Part shown: one piece after another, positions 27,340 through 36,332 of the stretch | Numbering within the stretch: the stretch's first letter is position 1 | Layout: the number at the start of each line of letters is the position of its first letter | NCBI RefSeq assembly: GCF_003111665.1 | Contig: NZ_CP022188.1 | Span: forward strand, 806,001-870,000 | Length of the DNA stretch: 64,000 bases | From: Parazoarcus communis | Lineage (GTDB): Bacteria; Pseudomonadota; Gammaproteobacteria; Burkholderiales; Rhodocyclaceae | Reading direction: 5' to 3' | Notes under the pieces: model-generated | Database searches by the model: none | What the model was told of the DNA's origin: nothing | The model's input: only the letters and a program-made list of their open reading frames with translations | Translations under genes and position numbers: made by a program

Positions 27340-29319
27340 ATGAAAGTGCGAAACGTTCCGAAAGCGGTGCTGGCGCTCTCGCTGGTCTTGCGAATAATGC
27401 CTGCTCATGCGGCTGAAGGCGAGATCTCCGAATCGAACTTCCTCGGCGAACTTCCGATTGTCCTGTCCGCCTCCCGCCTGTCACAGCCTACGCGGGACGC
27501 ACCGGGCGCGGTAACGGTCATCGATCGCGACATGATCCGGGCCTCCGGCGCACGCTCCATCCCGGAACTGCTGCGCCTCGTCCCGGGCTTCCAGGTCGGC
27601 GCCATCAATGGCCACCAGGCAGTCACAACCTATCATGGTCTCGCCGACAACGCGCCGCGCCGGATGCTGGTCCGGGTCGACGGCCGCTCGGCCTATGCCC
27701 CCTATGTCACCAGCGGCATCGAGTGGCAGAAACTGTCTGTCGATATCGACGACATCGACCGCATCGAGGTCTTCCGTGGCACCAACACCGTGGCCTATGG
27801 AAGCCAGGCTTTCATGGGCACAGTCAACATCATCACGCGCACGGCAGCGGAAACTCCACGCATGCGCCTGCGCATCGATCAGGGCGAAAACGGGATACAG
27901 GACCGGAACGTCAGTCTCGGCTATGCGACGGATGTGCTCGCAATGCGCCTGAACGCCGGACAGGAACAGGACAGGGGCCGGCCCGGACTCGCCGACAGCC
28001 ACCGGCGGCAGAAAGCTGAATTACGCACAGAGCTGCAACTGGCACTGAATCAGCGCCTCGAGTTGCAGGCGGGAACGATCAGGCTGCGTGAGCAGATCGG
28101 CTACAGCGAACCCGCCACGACCGATCCGGTTCGAACCCAGCGAAGTGAGGTCAGCTTCGGCCAGATTCGCTGGAACTGGCAACAGGATGGCGGGGATGAG
28201 CTGAGCATCACGTACTCGCACCAGGAGGAATCGACGCGCGACGCCTACACGCTGACAGCGGCAGACGTGCCGCTGCTGGGGCTATTCCCGCCACTTGCGC
28301 ATGTTGATATCATCTATGACAACGATATCATGCGAGATGACATAGAACTCGAGCACACTGTAAGCCTGACGCACGGCATACGCGGCCTGTGGGGCATGGG
28401 TTACCGTGAAGACAGGGTTCTGAGCCCCGGCATCTTCGCCCGCAACGATGCACTGTCGTACCGCTCGACCCGACTTTTTGGAAACCTCGAATGGCGCATC
28501 ACCCCGGACCTTCTTGCGAATATCGGTGCAATGGCGGAGCGCAGCGGCACGGATGATTCCCAGATATCACCACGCATTGGCCTCAACTACCATCTCGGTA
28601 GCGGTCAGACCTTGCGCGTTGCCGCAGGCAAGGCCTACCGTAACCCGGTACCGTTCGAGCGCTATGCCGACATGCGCTTCAGCGAAGCGGTGACGAACAC
28701 CTTGCTGCGTCACACCTTTCAGCCTGCACCGGATGTCGAGGCGGAACGCATGCGCTTTCGCGAACTGGGCTACCTTGGAGAGTTCAGCGCAATCAGGACA
28801 AGCATCGACCTCCGGCTCTTCGAAGAAAGGACGGATGGCCTGATCGAGTTCGAGAGTACCGACAGCCCGCTCAGCTCCTCACTCGAGGCTGGCCAGGCAA
28901 AGAACCTGGGGCGCGCTACCGTGCGCGGGGCGGAACTGGCAGTGCTCTGGCGCCCATCCGCAAGAACCTGGCTTGGCGTGAACTACAGCCGGATCGATAT
29001 CGACAGCGCGAACGACCGGTATGTCCGCTCGGCCCCGCGTGCCAGCTGGTCGGTGCTGGCGGCCTGGAGCCCAAGCCCGCGATGGACGCTGAGCGCAAAT
29101 CACCACCGAACCGGGAGCATGTCCTGGTACCGTAGCGCGTCGGATCAGCTGCCCGCCCATTACCGGACGGACATCCGGCTCGCCTACCGCTTCCAGCTTG
29201 GTCCGACGCGAAACGAGCTTGCGGTCACTGTCTCGGATGCCGGACCTCACGACGCAGACTATCTGCCCGACCAGAAATCGGGGCCCGTCTCGCACGCAAG
29301 CCTGCGCGTGGAGTTCTGA
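27340..29319 (+). CDS. TonB-dependent outer-membrane receptor
   Basis: Outer-membrane receptor of 659 residues. A signal peptide (MKVRNVPKAVLALSLVLRIMPAHA-AEG) precedes the plug domain: VLSASRLSQPTRDAPGAVTVIDRDMI, SIPELLRLVPGFQVG, DIDRIEVFRGTNTVAYGSQAFMGTVNIITR. The remaining 500 residues are beta-barrel, ending ASLRVEF with terminal Phe. The plug retains the VxRGP-like region as VFRGTN. The ligand is unknown (siderophore, cobalamin, metal or organic). No extracytoplasmic signalling domain or sigma/anti-sigma pair is present; instead a binding protein and hybrid kinase follow within one operon (6-bp gap to the next gene). Confidence 0.92.
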   Translation: MKVRNVPKAVLALSLVLRIMPAHAAEGEISESNFLGELPIVLSASRLSQPTRDAPGAVTVIDRDMIRASGARSIPELLRLVPGFQVGAINGHQAVTTYHGLADNAPRRMLVRVDGRSAYAPYVTSGIEWQKLSVDIDDIDRIEVFRGTNTVAYGSQAFMGTVNIITRTAAETPRMRLRIDQGENGIQDRNVSLGYATDVLAMRLNAGQEQDRGRPGLADSHRRQKAELRTELQLALNQRLELQAGTIRLREQIGYSEPATTDPVRTQRSEVSFGQIRWNWQQDGGDELSITYSHQEESTRDAYTLTAADVPLLGLFPPLAHVDIIYDNDIMRDDIELEHTVSLTHGIRGLWGMGYREDRVLSPGIFARNDALSYRSTRLFGNLEWRITPDLLANIGAMAERSGTDDSQISPRIGLNYHLGSGQTLRVAAGKAYRNPVPFERYADMRFSEAVTNTLLRHTFQPAPDVEAERMRFRELGYLGEFSAIRTSIDLRLFEERTDGLIEFESTDSPLSSSLEAGQAKNLGRATVRGAELAVLWRPSARTWLGVNYSRIDIDSANDRYVRSAPRASWSVLAAWSPSPRWTLSANHHRTGSMSWYRSASDQLPAHYRTDIRLAYRFQLGPTRNELAVTVSDAGPHDADYLPDQKSGPVSHASLRVEF

Positions 29320-29325
29320 TTTCCG

Positions 29326-30255
29326 ATGCGACCTCCCGGCGTACTGCTCTGGCTGCTTGCCGCCGCGCTGATGCTGGGCGGCGGACATGTGCGCGCGGGA
29401 GGTGAGATTGCTGTCGTCATGCGCACGGCCGATGACGCGCATCGCGAGACCCTTGCAGCGATCAGGGACACCTTGCAGACCCCGCTGCCCGGTCTGCAGG
29501 TCAACGAGATCGATATTTCGGCGACCGCCAAGGCACGCCTTGCTGAGGCCAGCGTCATCGTCAGCCTCGGCTCGCATGCGGCACACGTCGTGGCCGACTG
29601 CCAGCTTTCCAAGCCGGTCATTCACAGCCTGTTGTCCGAAAGTGCATGGCAAAGCCTGCCCGCGCACCACTACGGCGCGGGACGTCCATCGGCGATCCTG
29701 CTGGATCAGCCCGCAACGCGCCAGGTGGCACTGCTAGAATTGGCCCTTCCCGACTGGCGGCGTGTCGCGCTGCTTGCCGGACCCCAGACAGGACCGACGC
29801 AACGACAATTGACGACTGCGGCAAAAGCCGCGCAGTTTGAGGTTAGAGAGGCTACCGTCAGTTCCGAGCGTGAGCTTTTTCCCGCGCTGCAGCGGGTGCT
29901 GCGAGAGCCGGCAGTCCTGATCGTCACCCCCGATTCACGCATTTTCAACGGCTATACCGTGCAGAACGTGCTCCTGACCGCCTACCGCCATCGTTCTCCC
30001 GTGCTTGGTTTTTCCGCCGCCTACGTGCGAGCCGGCGCATTGCTTGGCCTGTATTCGACACCAGCCCAGATCGGACAGCAGACGGCCGACATGATCCTGC
30101 GCCTGCTGGACGGCCAGTCCCTTCCCCCGACGCAAGTGCCGCAAGCGTTCGAGGTCGCGGTTAACACCAACGTCGCCCGCTCCCTCGGCATCTCGCTCGA
30201 CAGTGCCCAGGCGCTGACCGCCGCCCTGGCCCGGCAGGAGGCAGGAGGCCGATGA
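29326..30255 (+). CDS. periplasmic ABC-type substrate-binding protein
   Basis: A 309-residue exported protein (signal MRPPGVLLWLLAAALMLGGGHVRAGG). It resembles the ABC substrate-binding (TrpX/PF04392-like) family, with an alternating Rossmann-like pattern: IAVVMRTADDAHRETLAAI, VIVSLGSHAAHVVA, VLIVTPDSRIFNGYTVQNVLLTAYRHRSPVLGFSAAYVRAGALLGLYSTPAQIGQQTADMIL. No permease or ATPase gene is adjacent. It lies between the TonB receptor and the kinase and overlaps the kinase start as ATGA, so it may present ligand to the sensor rather than to a transporter. That role is inference. Confidence 0.82.
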   Translation: MRPPGVLLWLLAAALMLGGGHVRAGGEIAVVMRTADDAHRETLAAIRDTLQTPLPGLQVNEIDISATAKARLAEASVIVSLGSHAAHVVADCQLSKPVIHSLLSESAWQSLPAHHYGAGRPSAILLDQPATRQVALLELALPDWRRVALLAGPQTGPTQRQLTTAAKAAQFEVREATVSSERELFPALQRVLREPAVLIVTPDSRIFNGYTVQNVLLTAYRHRSPVLGFSAAYVRAGALLGLYSTPAQIGQQTADMILRLLDGQSLPPTQVPQAFEVAVNTNVARSLGISLDSAQALTAALARQEAGGR

Positions 30256-32174
30256 ACAAGCGCTGGGGCATCCGTGCACGGGTGATGCTGGCAGCCGTGC
30301 TGCCGGTACTCGTACTGGCGGTGGTTCTGACCGTGTATTCCACGCGCTCGCGTCTGGCCGACCTCGACGAAGCCCTGAGCGCACGTGGCCGGGCCGTCGC
30401 CCGTCAGCTGGCTGCGGCAAGCGAGTACGCGGTTTTCTCGGGCAACCGCGACGCGCTGCAGCAGATTACCAGTGCCGTGCTGTCCGAAGACGACATCGCT
30501 GGCATCAGCATCGTCAATAACGTCGGCGAGATTCTCGCCCGCAGCGGCATGCTCGACGGCCAGCTTCCACCCTTGCCGTCGAGCCCGGCGAGCGGTCCCC
30601 TGCGTCTGGTCAAGGGGCCGACCTTGCGTCTGATCGAGCCCATTCGTCCCAGCCGCCTTGAGCTCGACGACGGATTTGCGGCCATCACCCCTGGCGTAGC
30701 CGCTCAGTTGGGCGAAGAGCCGCTGGGCAGCGTAGTGGTGGAAATCTCGCTGCGCCGGCTGCAGCGTCAGCGCGACGATCTGCTCTGGACCAGCGCAGGC
30801 TCGGTGCTGCTGGTGATGATCGGGAGCATCCTGCTGGCGACACGACTCAGCCGGGGCGTCAGCGTGCCCATCCGCGAGGTGGCTGAAACCGTCACCCGCA
30901 TCGGGCAGGGCCAACTCCAGGAGCGCGTTCCCGTCCTCGGCGGCGGCAGCCTCGCCACGCTGGCCGAAGGCGTCAATGAAATGGCGGCGCGCCTGGCCGG
31001 CGCGCACGACGAGCTGGTGCGCAAGGTCGAAGAGGCCACATCCGAGATGCGCGCACGCAAGGAAGAAGCAGAACGCGCCAATCTGGCCAAGTCACGCTTT
31101 CTGGCTGCGGCCAGTCACGACCTGCGTCAGCCGATGCACGCACTGGGCCTGTTCGTGTCGGAGCTTGCGCAGCACACACATGCGCCCGAGAGCCGGCGTC
31201 TCGTGCAGCGCATTGCCGCTTCCGCAGAGGCCATGGACAACCTGCTCGACAGTCTGCTCGACATCTCCAAGCTCGACGCCGGCGTGCTCCATCCCAATCC
31301 GCGGCCGTTTGCGCTTCAGCCCGTTCTCGAACGCATTGCCGCCGAGCAACGGCCGGCGGCCGAAGAGCGCGAACTGCGCCTGAAGGCGCGCCCGACAAGC
31401 TGCTGGACGTACACCGACCCGGTGCTGTTCGAGCGCATCATCACCAACCTCGTGAGCAATGCCATCCGCTATACGGCCAGCGGCAGCATTCTGATCGCCT
31501 GCCGCAAGCGCGGTGACAAGGTACGCATCGAGGTACGCGACAGCGGCGTGGGCATCCCTGCGGAATCGCATGACGCCATTTTTCAGGAGTTCATCCAGCT
31601 CGACAATGCGGAGCGTGCCCGGGTCAAGGGACTCGGACTTGGCCTTGCGATCGTGCGCCGGCTCGCGGCACTGCTGGGTCACGACCTCTCACTGCGCTCG
31701 ACCCCTGGCATCGGATCGGTGTTTGCGATCGAGATGCAGTCCGCAGCCCCGGAGCACGAACTTGAACTGTCCGCTCAGGCCCGCACGCCGGGGGATCTGA
31801 AGGGGCTTCACGTCGCACTCGTGGACGACGACCCCCTCGCACGCGCCGGCATGGAAAGCCTGCTGCGTTCCTGGGGATGCAGGATGATGTCCGCCGAATC
31901 ACCGGAAGTCCTGCTCAAGATGATGACGCTCAGCACCTCCCCACTCGATCTGATGGTCAGCGACTTCCGCCTGCACGGCGAGCACCACGGCATCGACGTC
32001 ATCCATGCCGCACGCAGCAAACTCGGGCCGGGACTGCCCGCCATCCTCATCAGCGGAGACACCGGCGCCGAAACCCTGCGTCTCGCCCAGCAGGCGGGCA
32101 TCCCCCTGCTGCACAAGCCCGTGCGACCGGCCCGCCTGCGCGCACTCATTCACCGGCTCATCGGCAACAACTAA
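30252..32174 (+). CDS. hybrid sensor histidine kinase with C-terminal receiver
   Basis: A 640-residue membrane kinase. Segments in order: TM1 (about 11-30), periplasmic sensor of about 145 residues, TM2 (about 179-198), HAMP (200-250), short coiled coil, HisKA with His about 289 in AAASHDLRQPMHALGLF, and HATPase with N box NLVSNAIRYTA, RDSGVGIP and GLGLGLAIVRRL. A receiver domain follows (HVALVDDDPLARAGM, phosphoacceptor in LMVSDFRLHG, then ILISGDT and LLHKPVRP). The AGGAGG site and ATGA overlap couple it to the binding-protein gene. The partner is probably the divergent NarL-type regulator. The signal may be relayed by the neighbouring periplasmic protein. Confidence 0.93.
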   Translation: MNKRWGIRARVMLAAVLPVLVLAVVLTVYSTRSRLADLDEALSARGRAVARQLAAASEYAVFSGNRDALQQITSAVLSEDDIAGISIVNNVGEILARSGMLDGQLPPLPSSPASGPLRLVKGPTLRLIEPIRPSRLELDDGFAAITPGVAAQLGEEPLGSVVVEISLRRLQRQRDDLLWTSAGSVLLVMIGSILLATRLSRGVSVPIREVAETVTRIGQGQLQERVPVLGGGSLATLAEGVNEMAARLAGAHDELVRKVEEATSEMRARKEEAERANLAKSRFLAAASHDLRQPMHALGLFVSELAQHTHAPESRRLVQRIAASAEAMDNLLDSLLDISKLDAGVLHPNPRPFALQPVLERIAAEQRPAAEERELRLKARPTSCWTYTDPVLFERIITNLVSNAIRYTASGSILIACRKRGDKVRIEVRDSGVGIPAESHDAIFQEFIQLDNAERARVKGLGLGLAIVRRLAALLGHDLSLRSTPGIGSVFAIEMQSAAPEHELELSAQARTPGDLKGLHVALVDDDPLARAGMESLLRSWGCRMMSAESPEVLLKMMTLSTSPLDLMVSDFRLHGEHHGIDVIHAARSKLGPGLPAILISGDTGAETLRLAQQAGIPLLHKPVRPARLRALIHRLIGNN

Positions 32175-32264
32175 GCTGCGTTAATACCAATGCTGCTGTG
32201 CGCCATGCGCTCACGCATACGCATCGGTTACCATGGAATAACGGCTCAACCGGGAGAACAAGAA

Positions 32265-32681
32265 ATGTCAAACGATCAGGCAGCACAAGACCCGCTCGAA
32301 TTCGTGCGTGGCATGTGGAGCAACATGGGTTTCAACCTGCCCGGAATGGTGACGCCGACGCTGGACGTTGACGAACTCGACAAGCGCATCGCCGACATGC
32401 GGGCGGTCGAGGGCTGGCTGAAGATGAACCTGAACATGCTGCAGATCTCGATCCAGGGGCTGGACATGCAGCGCGCAACCATCGCTGCAGTGAAGGCCAT
32501 GAGCCAGCAGGCGCGCGAAAGCACTGACCCGGCATCCAGCGGCGAGAACAACCCCTTTGCCTCTGCCGCCGCGATGTGGCCGTGGAGCATGATGACCCAG
32601 GCCGCGCCGGAAAGCACCGAGACGGACGACAAGCCGGCAGAAAGCAAGCCTCGTACGCGGCGCAAGGCGGCTGAAAAGTAA
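32265..32681 (+). CDS. phaM: PhaM-like polyhydroxyalkanoate granule regulatory protein
   Basis: A 138-residue protein beginning MSNDQAAQDPLEFVRGMWSNMGFNLPGMVTPTLDVDELDKRIADMRAVEGWLKMNLNML. This matches PhaM, which binds PHA granules and synthase and tethers them to the nucleoid. The N-terminal two thirds form helices; the basic tail SKPRTRRKAAEK resembles the DNA-binding C terminus of PhaM, though shorter than in Ralstonia (inference). The start at 32265 has GGGAG upstream; a longer in-frame start at 32190 lacks similarity. It lies alone after the kinase gene. It implies the host makes PHA. Confidence 0.88.
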   Translation: MSNDQAAQDPLEFVRGMWSNMGFNLPGMVTPTLDVDELDKRIADMRAVEGWLKMNLNMLQISIQGLDMQRATIAAVKAMSQQARESTDPASSGENNPFASAAAMWPWSMMTQAAPESTETDDKPAESKPRTRRKAAEK

Positions 32682-32707
32682 GCTGCGTCCAGCTTCTGCC
32701 AGCAGCT

Positions 32708-33874
32708 TCAAATCACGCCTGCGTCTCGCAGGCGCCGGATTTCTTCGCTATCCAAACCCAGACCCGACAGCAACGCGTCGGTATCCGCGCCTGCGCCCGG
32801 CGCGGGTGACGGTGCGGGCGGCACATGGCCGGACAGTTTCACCGGCGGGCCGAACTGGCGCACACCGCCAACCTCCACAACCATGCCGCGTGCCTGTACC
32901 TGCGGGTTCGACAGGCTCTCCTCAAGGCGCAGCACCGGGGTCACGCAGCAATCGATCTGGTCGAACAGAGTGCTCCAGTCGTGCTGGCTGCGACCGCGAA
33001 AAATCACCGACAGTTCGTCGCGTGCAGCAGCGCCGGCCGCACCGGTATCGAGATGCGCGGGCTTGAGATCGGGCCTTCCCAGGGTGTCGCACAGCAAGTA
33101 CCAGAACTTTTCCTCCAGCGCACCGACCGCCATGTGGCGACCATCTGCGGTTTCATACACGCCATAACACGGCACACCGCCCGTTAGCAGATCCTCTCCG
33201 CGCGGACGCACGGCACCCTGCGCCAAGACCTCGACCAGCGGAAAGATTGCGTGCGCGAGCGCGGCATCGGTCATTGCCACATCGACGTGACGGCCACGCC
33301 CGCTGCTGCGCGCGTCCAGCAGCGCAACCAGCATGCCGACCACGGCCGCCATCGTTCCCCCCAGCAGATCGCCGATCTGCAGATTGGAGATCGCCGGTGC
33401 GCCCCCGGCCACGCCAATCTGGTCGAGCACGCCGGCGTAGCCGATATAGTTGATATCGTGGCCCGCCCGGAGCGCATAGGGCCCGGTCTGCCCGTAACCC
33501 GTGATGCTGCAGAACACCAGACGCGGATTGATCTCTGCCAGTTGTGCGTAGCCGAGTCCAAGCTTGTCCATGACCCCGGGCCGAAAGCCCTCGACCACGG
33601 CATCGGCCGTCTCCACCAGGCGCAGGAACACGGCCCGGCCGGCCTCCTGTTTGAGATCGAGGCGCAAGCTCTGCTTGTTGCGATTGACCACCTGATAGAA
33701 ATAGCTGCTGTCGCCGGCCATTGCACCCATCGTGCGGGCGTAATCGCCCGCACCGGTATCCTCGATCTTGATGACCTCGGCACCGTAATCCGCCAGATGC
33801 TGGGTTGCCAGCGGGCCGGGCAGAAGCCGGGTGAGGTCGAGGATGCGCAGGCCGGACAGAGGTTGAGTTTGCAT
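32708..33874 (-). CDS. CoA-transferase family III, alpha-methylacyl-CoA racemase type
   Basis: A 388-residue CaiB/BaiF-family protein. The N terminus GLRILDLTRLLPGPLATQHLADYGAEVIKIE is typical. GHDINYIGYAG and QIGDLLGG supply the His and Asp, and ALEEKFW the Glu, that act in alpha-methylacyl-CoA racemases, so racemase activity on 2-methylacyl-CoA is more likely than CoA transfer. This would allow beta-oxidation of branched acids. It has its own transcription unit: a terminator at 33929-33959 separates it from the upstream ligase gene. Confidence 0.85.
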   Translation of the reverse strand: MQTQPLSGLRILDLTRLLPGPLATQHLADYGAEVIKIEDTGAGDYARTMGAMAGDSSYFYQVVNRNKQSLRLDLKQEAGRAVFLRLVETADAVVEGFRPGVMDKLGLGYAQLAEINPRLVFCSITGYGQTGPYALRAGHDINYIGYAGVLDQIGVAGGAPAISNLQIGDLLGGTMAAVVGMLVALLDARSSGRGRHVDVAMTDAALAHAIFPLVEVLAQGAVRPRGEDLLTGGVPCYGVYETADGRHMAVGALEEKFWYLLCDTLGRPDLKPAHLDTGAAGAAARDELSVIFRGRSQHDWSTLFDQIDCCVTPVLRLEESLSNPQVQARGMVVEVGGVRQFGPPVKLSGHVPPAPSPAPGAGADTDALLSGLGLDSEEIRRLRDAGVI

Positions 33875-33928
33875 GGCGGATCTCGGCTAAAGCGTAAACG
33901 GGAAGGGCCAGGGCAAGAGCCCGGGCGT

Positions 33929-33959
33929 CAAAAAAATCGGCCCGGCATCGCCGGGCCGA
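33929..33959 (-). terminator. intrinsic terminator of the ligase/liv operon
   Basis: TCGGCCCGGC (33937-33946) and GCCGGGCCGA (33950-33959) form a perfect 10-bp stem with a 3-nt loop. On the minus strand it is followed by seven T residues. It is 30 bp after the stop of the PaaK-like gene. Confidence 0.92.
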
Positions 33960-33989
33960 AGCTGCCCACACACAACACCGGGTGCAGTA

Positions 33990-35222
33990 CTAGTCGTACT
34001 TGCGAATATCGTCGATGAGCTTGCCATCGTTGGCCAGACTGCCGGGCGCACAAAAGCTCACCTCACCGCGCAGCTTGGTCAGTTCGCGAATACTCGCAGC
34101 AATATTCGCCGCAAGCGTATCACCGCCAACCGTGCTCTCACAGTGCAGCGTCATGCGGTCGTTGAGCTCCGGATTGTCGACCACCAGGCGTCCACGACCG
34201 ATCTCGGGATGGCGCCGGACAACATCAGCAATCTGCCCCGGGTGCACGAACATGCCCTTGACCTTGGTGGTCTGGTCCGCCCGCCCCATCCAGCCCTTGA
34301 TGCGAACATTGGTGCGGCCGCAAGTGGACGTGCCAGGCATGATTGCCGACAGATCGCCAGTGCCGAAACGGATCAACGGATAGTCCGGATTGAAGGTCGT
34401 CACCACCACCTCGCCGACTTCGCCGTCTGGCACCGGGTCGCCGGTGCCGGGGCGAACGATTTCGAGCACGATGTCCTCACCGACCACCATGCCCTCGCCA
34501 CCCGGCGTCTCGTATGCAATCAGCCCGATGTCGGCGGTAGCATAGGCCTGGCTGGCGCGAACGCCGCGCGCGGCAAAGGCGTCGCGGATGCTGGGCGGAA
34601 AGGCTTCACCCGAGACGAAGGCCTTGGTGAACGTGGGCTTCACCCCGATCTCATCAGCCTTGTCGAGCAGGATGCGCAGGAAAGACGGTGTCCCGACGTA
34701 GGCATTGGGCTGCAGGTCCGCCATTGCAGCAAGCTGCAGTTCCGTCTGTCCGACGCCAGCAGGAAACACGGTGCAGCCAAGCGCATGGGCCGCCGTCTCC
34801 ATCATCGATCCCGCCGGGGTGAAGTGATAGGCGAAAGTATTGTGCACCAGGTCGCCTTCGCGAAAGCCTGCCGCATACAGTGCGCGTGCCAGCCGGTAAT
34901 AGTCGGGGCGTGCGCCCTCCGGTTCGTACAGCGGCCCGGGAGACGAAAACACGCGCTTGCAGGCCGCGCCCCAGCGCACCGCGGAAAAACCGCCGAAGGG
35001 CCTGGCGCGCTTCTGCTGCTCGAGCAGTTCGGACTTGCGGATCACCGGCAGCCGGGCGAGCGCCTCGCGACTCGTCACCGTTGCGGGATCGATCCCCTTC
35101 AGGCTCGCCGCGAACGCCGGAGCGCTGGACTGTGCGTGAGCGATCTGCGCAGGCAGCCGCGCGAACAGGTCGCGCTCGCGCTCTGCTGGATCGCGAATCT
35201 CTCTGTCATCGTAATGGCTCAT
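33990..35222 (-). CDS. PaaK-like AMP-dependent acyl/aryl-CoA ligase
   Basis: Adenylate-forming enzyme of 410 residues similar to phenylacetate-CoA ligases, which activate aryl acids with ATP and CoA. Seen: SSPGPLYEPEG in place of the usual Ser/Thr/Gly-rich P-loop, YATADIGLIAYE (the YxxxE-type motif), GEVVVTTFNPDYPLIRFGTGDLSAI, GRADQTTKVKGMFVHPGQI, and the C-terminal catalytic lysine region (DGKLIDDIRKYD). The altered P-loop means the substrate may differ from phenylacetate. It is the last gene of the liv-type operon, with an AGGA site before the ATG. Probable role: activating an acid imported by the neighbouring ABC system. Confidence 0.85.
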   Translation of the reverse strand: MSHYDDREIRDPAERERDLFARLPAQIAHAQSSAPAFAASLKGIDPATVTSREALARLPVIRKSELLEQQKRARPFGGFSAVRWGAACKRVFSSPGPLYEPEGARPDYYRLARALYAAGFREGDLVHNTFAYHFTPAGSMMETAAHALGCTVFPAGVGQTELQLAAMADLQPNAYVGTPSFLRILLDKADEIGVKPTFTKAFVSGEAFPPSIRDAFAARGVRASQAYATADIGLIAYETPGGEGMVVGEDIVLEIVRPGTGDPVPDGEVGEVVVTTFNPDYPLIRFGTGDLSAIMPGTSTCGRTNVRIKGWMGRADQTTKVKGMFVHPGQIADVVRRHPEIGRGRLVVDNPELNDRMTLHCESTVGGDTLAANIAASIRELTKLRGEVSFCAPGSLANDGKLIDDIRKYD

Positions 35223-35308
35223 GCGTGGATCCTGAATATGAGTGAGCCCGGCGGCCTGACAAGGCGCGGCCGCAAGCGGGCGAAGGCATGGGGTCGGTTT
35301 GGCAGCGC

Positions 35309-36145
35309 TCAGCTGAGCCAGCGCTTGCGACGACGATAGTGTTTGACGTCACGGAAGCTCTTGCGTCCCTCGCCCGCGAGGCCAAGATAGAACTCCTTCA
35401 CGTCCTCGTTGGTGGCGAGCTCGCTGGCAGCGCCTTCCATCACGATGCGGCCGTTCTCCATGATGTAGCCGAAGTCGGCATAACGCAGCGCGACCATGGT
35501 GTTCTGCTCGGCGAGCAGGAAGCTGACCTGCTCCTTGCTGTTGAGGTCCTTCACGATCTCGAAGATCTCTTCGACGATCTGCGGTGCCAGGCCCATTGAC
35601 GGCTCATCGAGCAGAATCATTTCGGGCTTGGCCATCAGAGCACGACCGATTGCACACATCTGCTGTTCGCCGCCCGAGGTGTAACCGGCCTGCGACGAGC
35701 GTCGGGTCTTGAGCCGCGGGAAGTAGTGATAGACCTTCTCCAGGCTGTCCTTGAGCTCTGCACGCGAAATGCTGCGGGTGTAGGCACCGGTCAGCAGGTT
35801 CTCCTCGATGGTCAGGTGGCCGAAACAGTGACGGCCCTCCATCACCTGAATCACGCCACGCTTGACCAGATCGTTCGGTGTCATCTGGTCGACACGCTGG
35901 CCCTTGAACTCGATGCTGCCCTTGGTGACATCGCCGCGCTCTGCACCGAGCAGGTTCGAGATGGACTTCAGCGTGGTCGACTTGCCCGCGCCGTTGGCTC
36001 CGAGCAGGGCCACGATGCTGCCCTTCTCGACCTGCAGGGACACGCCCTTGAGCACGAGAATGACGTGATCGTAGATCACCTCGACGTTGTTGATGCTGAG
36101 GTAGGGCGCCGCGCTGGCGGCGTTTGCGGTGGCTGCATTAGTCAT
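35309..36145 (-). CDS. livF: branched-chain-type ABC transporter ATP-binding protein LivF
   Basis: ATPase subunit of 278 residues for a branched-chain amino-acid-type (HAAT family) importer. Walker A is LLGANGAGKSTTLKSISNLLG, the signature SGGEQQMCAIGRALM, Walker B PEMILLDEPSMGLAPQIVEEIFEIV. About 25 extra N-terminal residues precede the ABC domain. The frame is open upstream of 36145, but LivF homology and the AAGG site support the chosen ATG. It is separated from the binding-protein gene by 187 bp containing three stable hairpins, so its expression is probably lower. Confidence 0.93.
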   Translation of the reverse strand: MTNAATANAASAAPYLSINNVEVIYDHVILVLKGVSLQVEKGSIVALLGANGAGKSTTLKSISNLLGAERGDVTKGSIEFKGQRVDQMTPNDLVKRGVIQVMEGRHCFGHLTIEENLLTGAYTRSISRAELKDSLEKVYHYFPRLKTRRSSQAGYTSGGEQQMCAIGRALMAKPEMILLDEPSMGLAPQIVEEIFEIVKDLNSKEQVSFLLAEQNTMVALRYADFGYIMENGRIVMEGAASELATNEDVKEFYLGLAGEGRKSFRDVKHYRRRKRWLS

Positions 36146-36193
36146 GGTTTTTGCCTTGTGTCTCCGTCCCACCTCCCCGGTCTTGCCGGCAGA

Positions 36194-36320
36194 GGGTCTG
36201 CAGGATGCTCGTACGAACCGTACAAACGCCCTGCAGACCCCCGCTTGCGCGGGGAGCCTGCAACCGCCAGGCTGCTGCCGGGCGGCTTCGTCTGCGTTCC
36301 AGGCCGCCATGCGGCCTGGA
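36194..36320 (-). other. three intercistronic hairpins between binding-protein gene and livF
   Basis: Reading leftward from the binding-protein stop: TCCAGGCCGC/GCGGCCTGGA (36298-36320, 10-bp stem, 3-nt loop); CCCCGC/GCGGGG (36239-36254); and GGGTCTGCAGG/CCTGCAGACCC (36194-36204/36230-36240, 11-bp stem) enclosing GTACG-AAC-CGTAC. No T-runs follow. Such structures usually protect the upstream binding-protein mRNA from 3' decay and lower downstream expression. Confidence 0.7.
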
Positions 36321-36332
36321 TGCTTGTGCGAC

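Noticed and set aside
35292..35330. 12-bp palindrome GCTCAGCTGAGC near the livF stop
   Set aside because: Partly within coding sequence and no spacer or T-run; no evidence for function.
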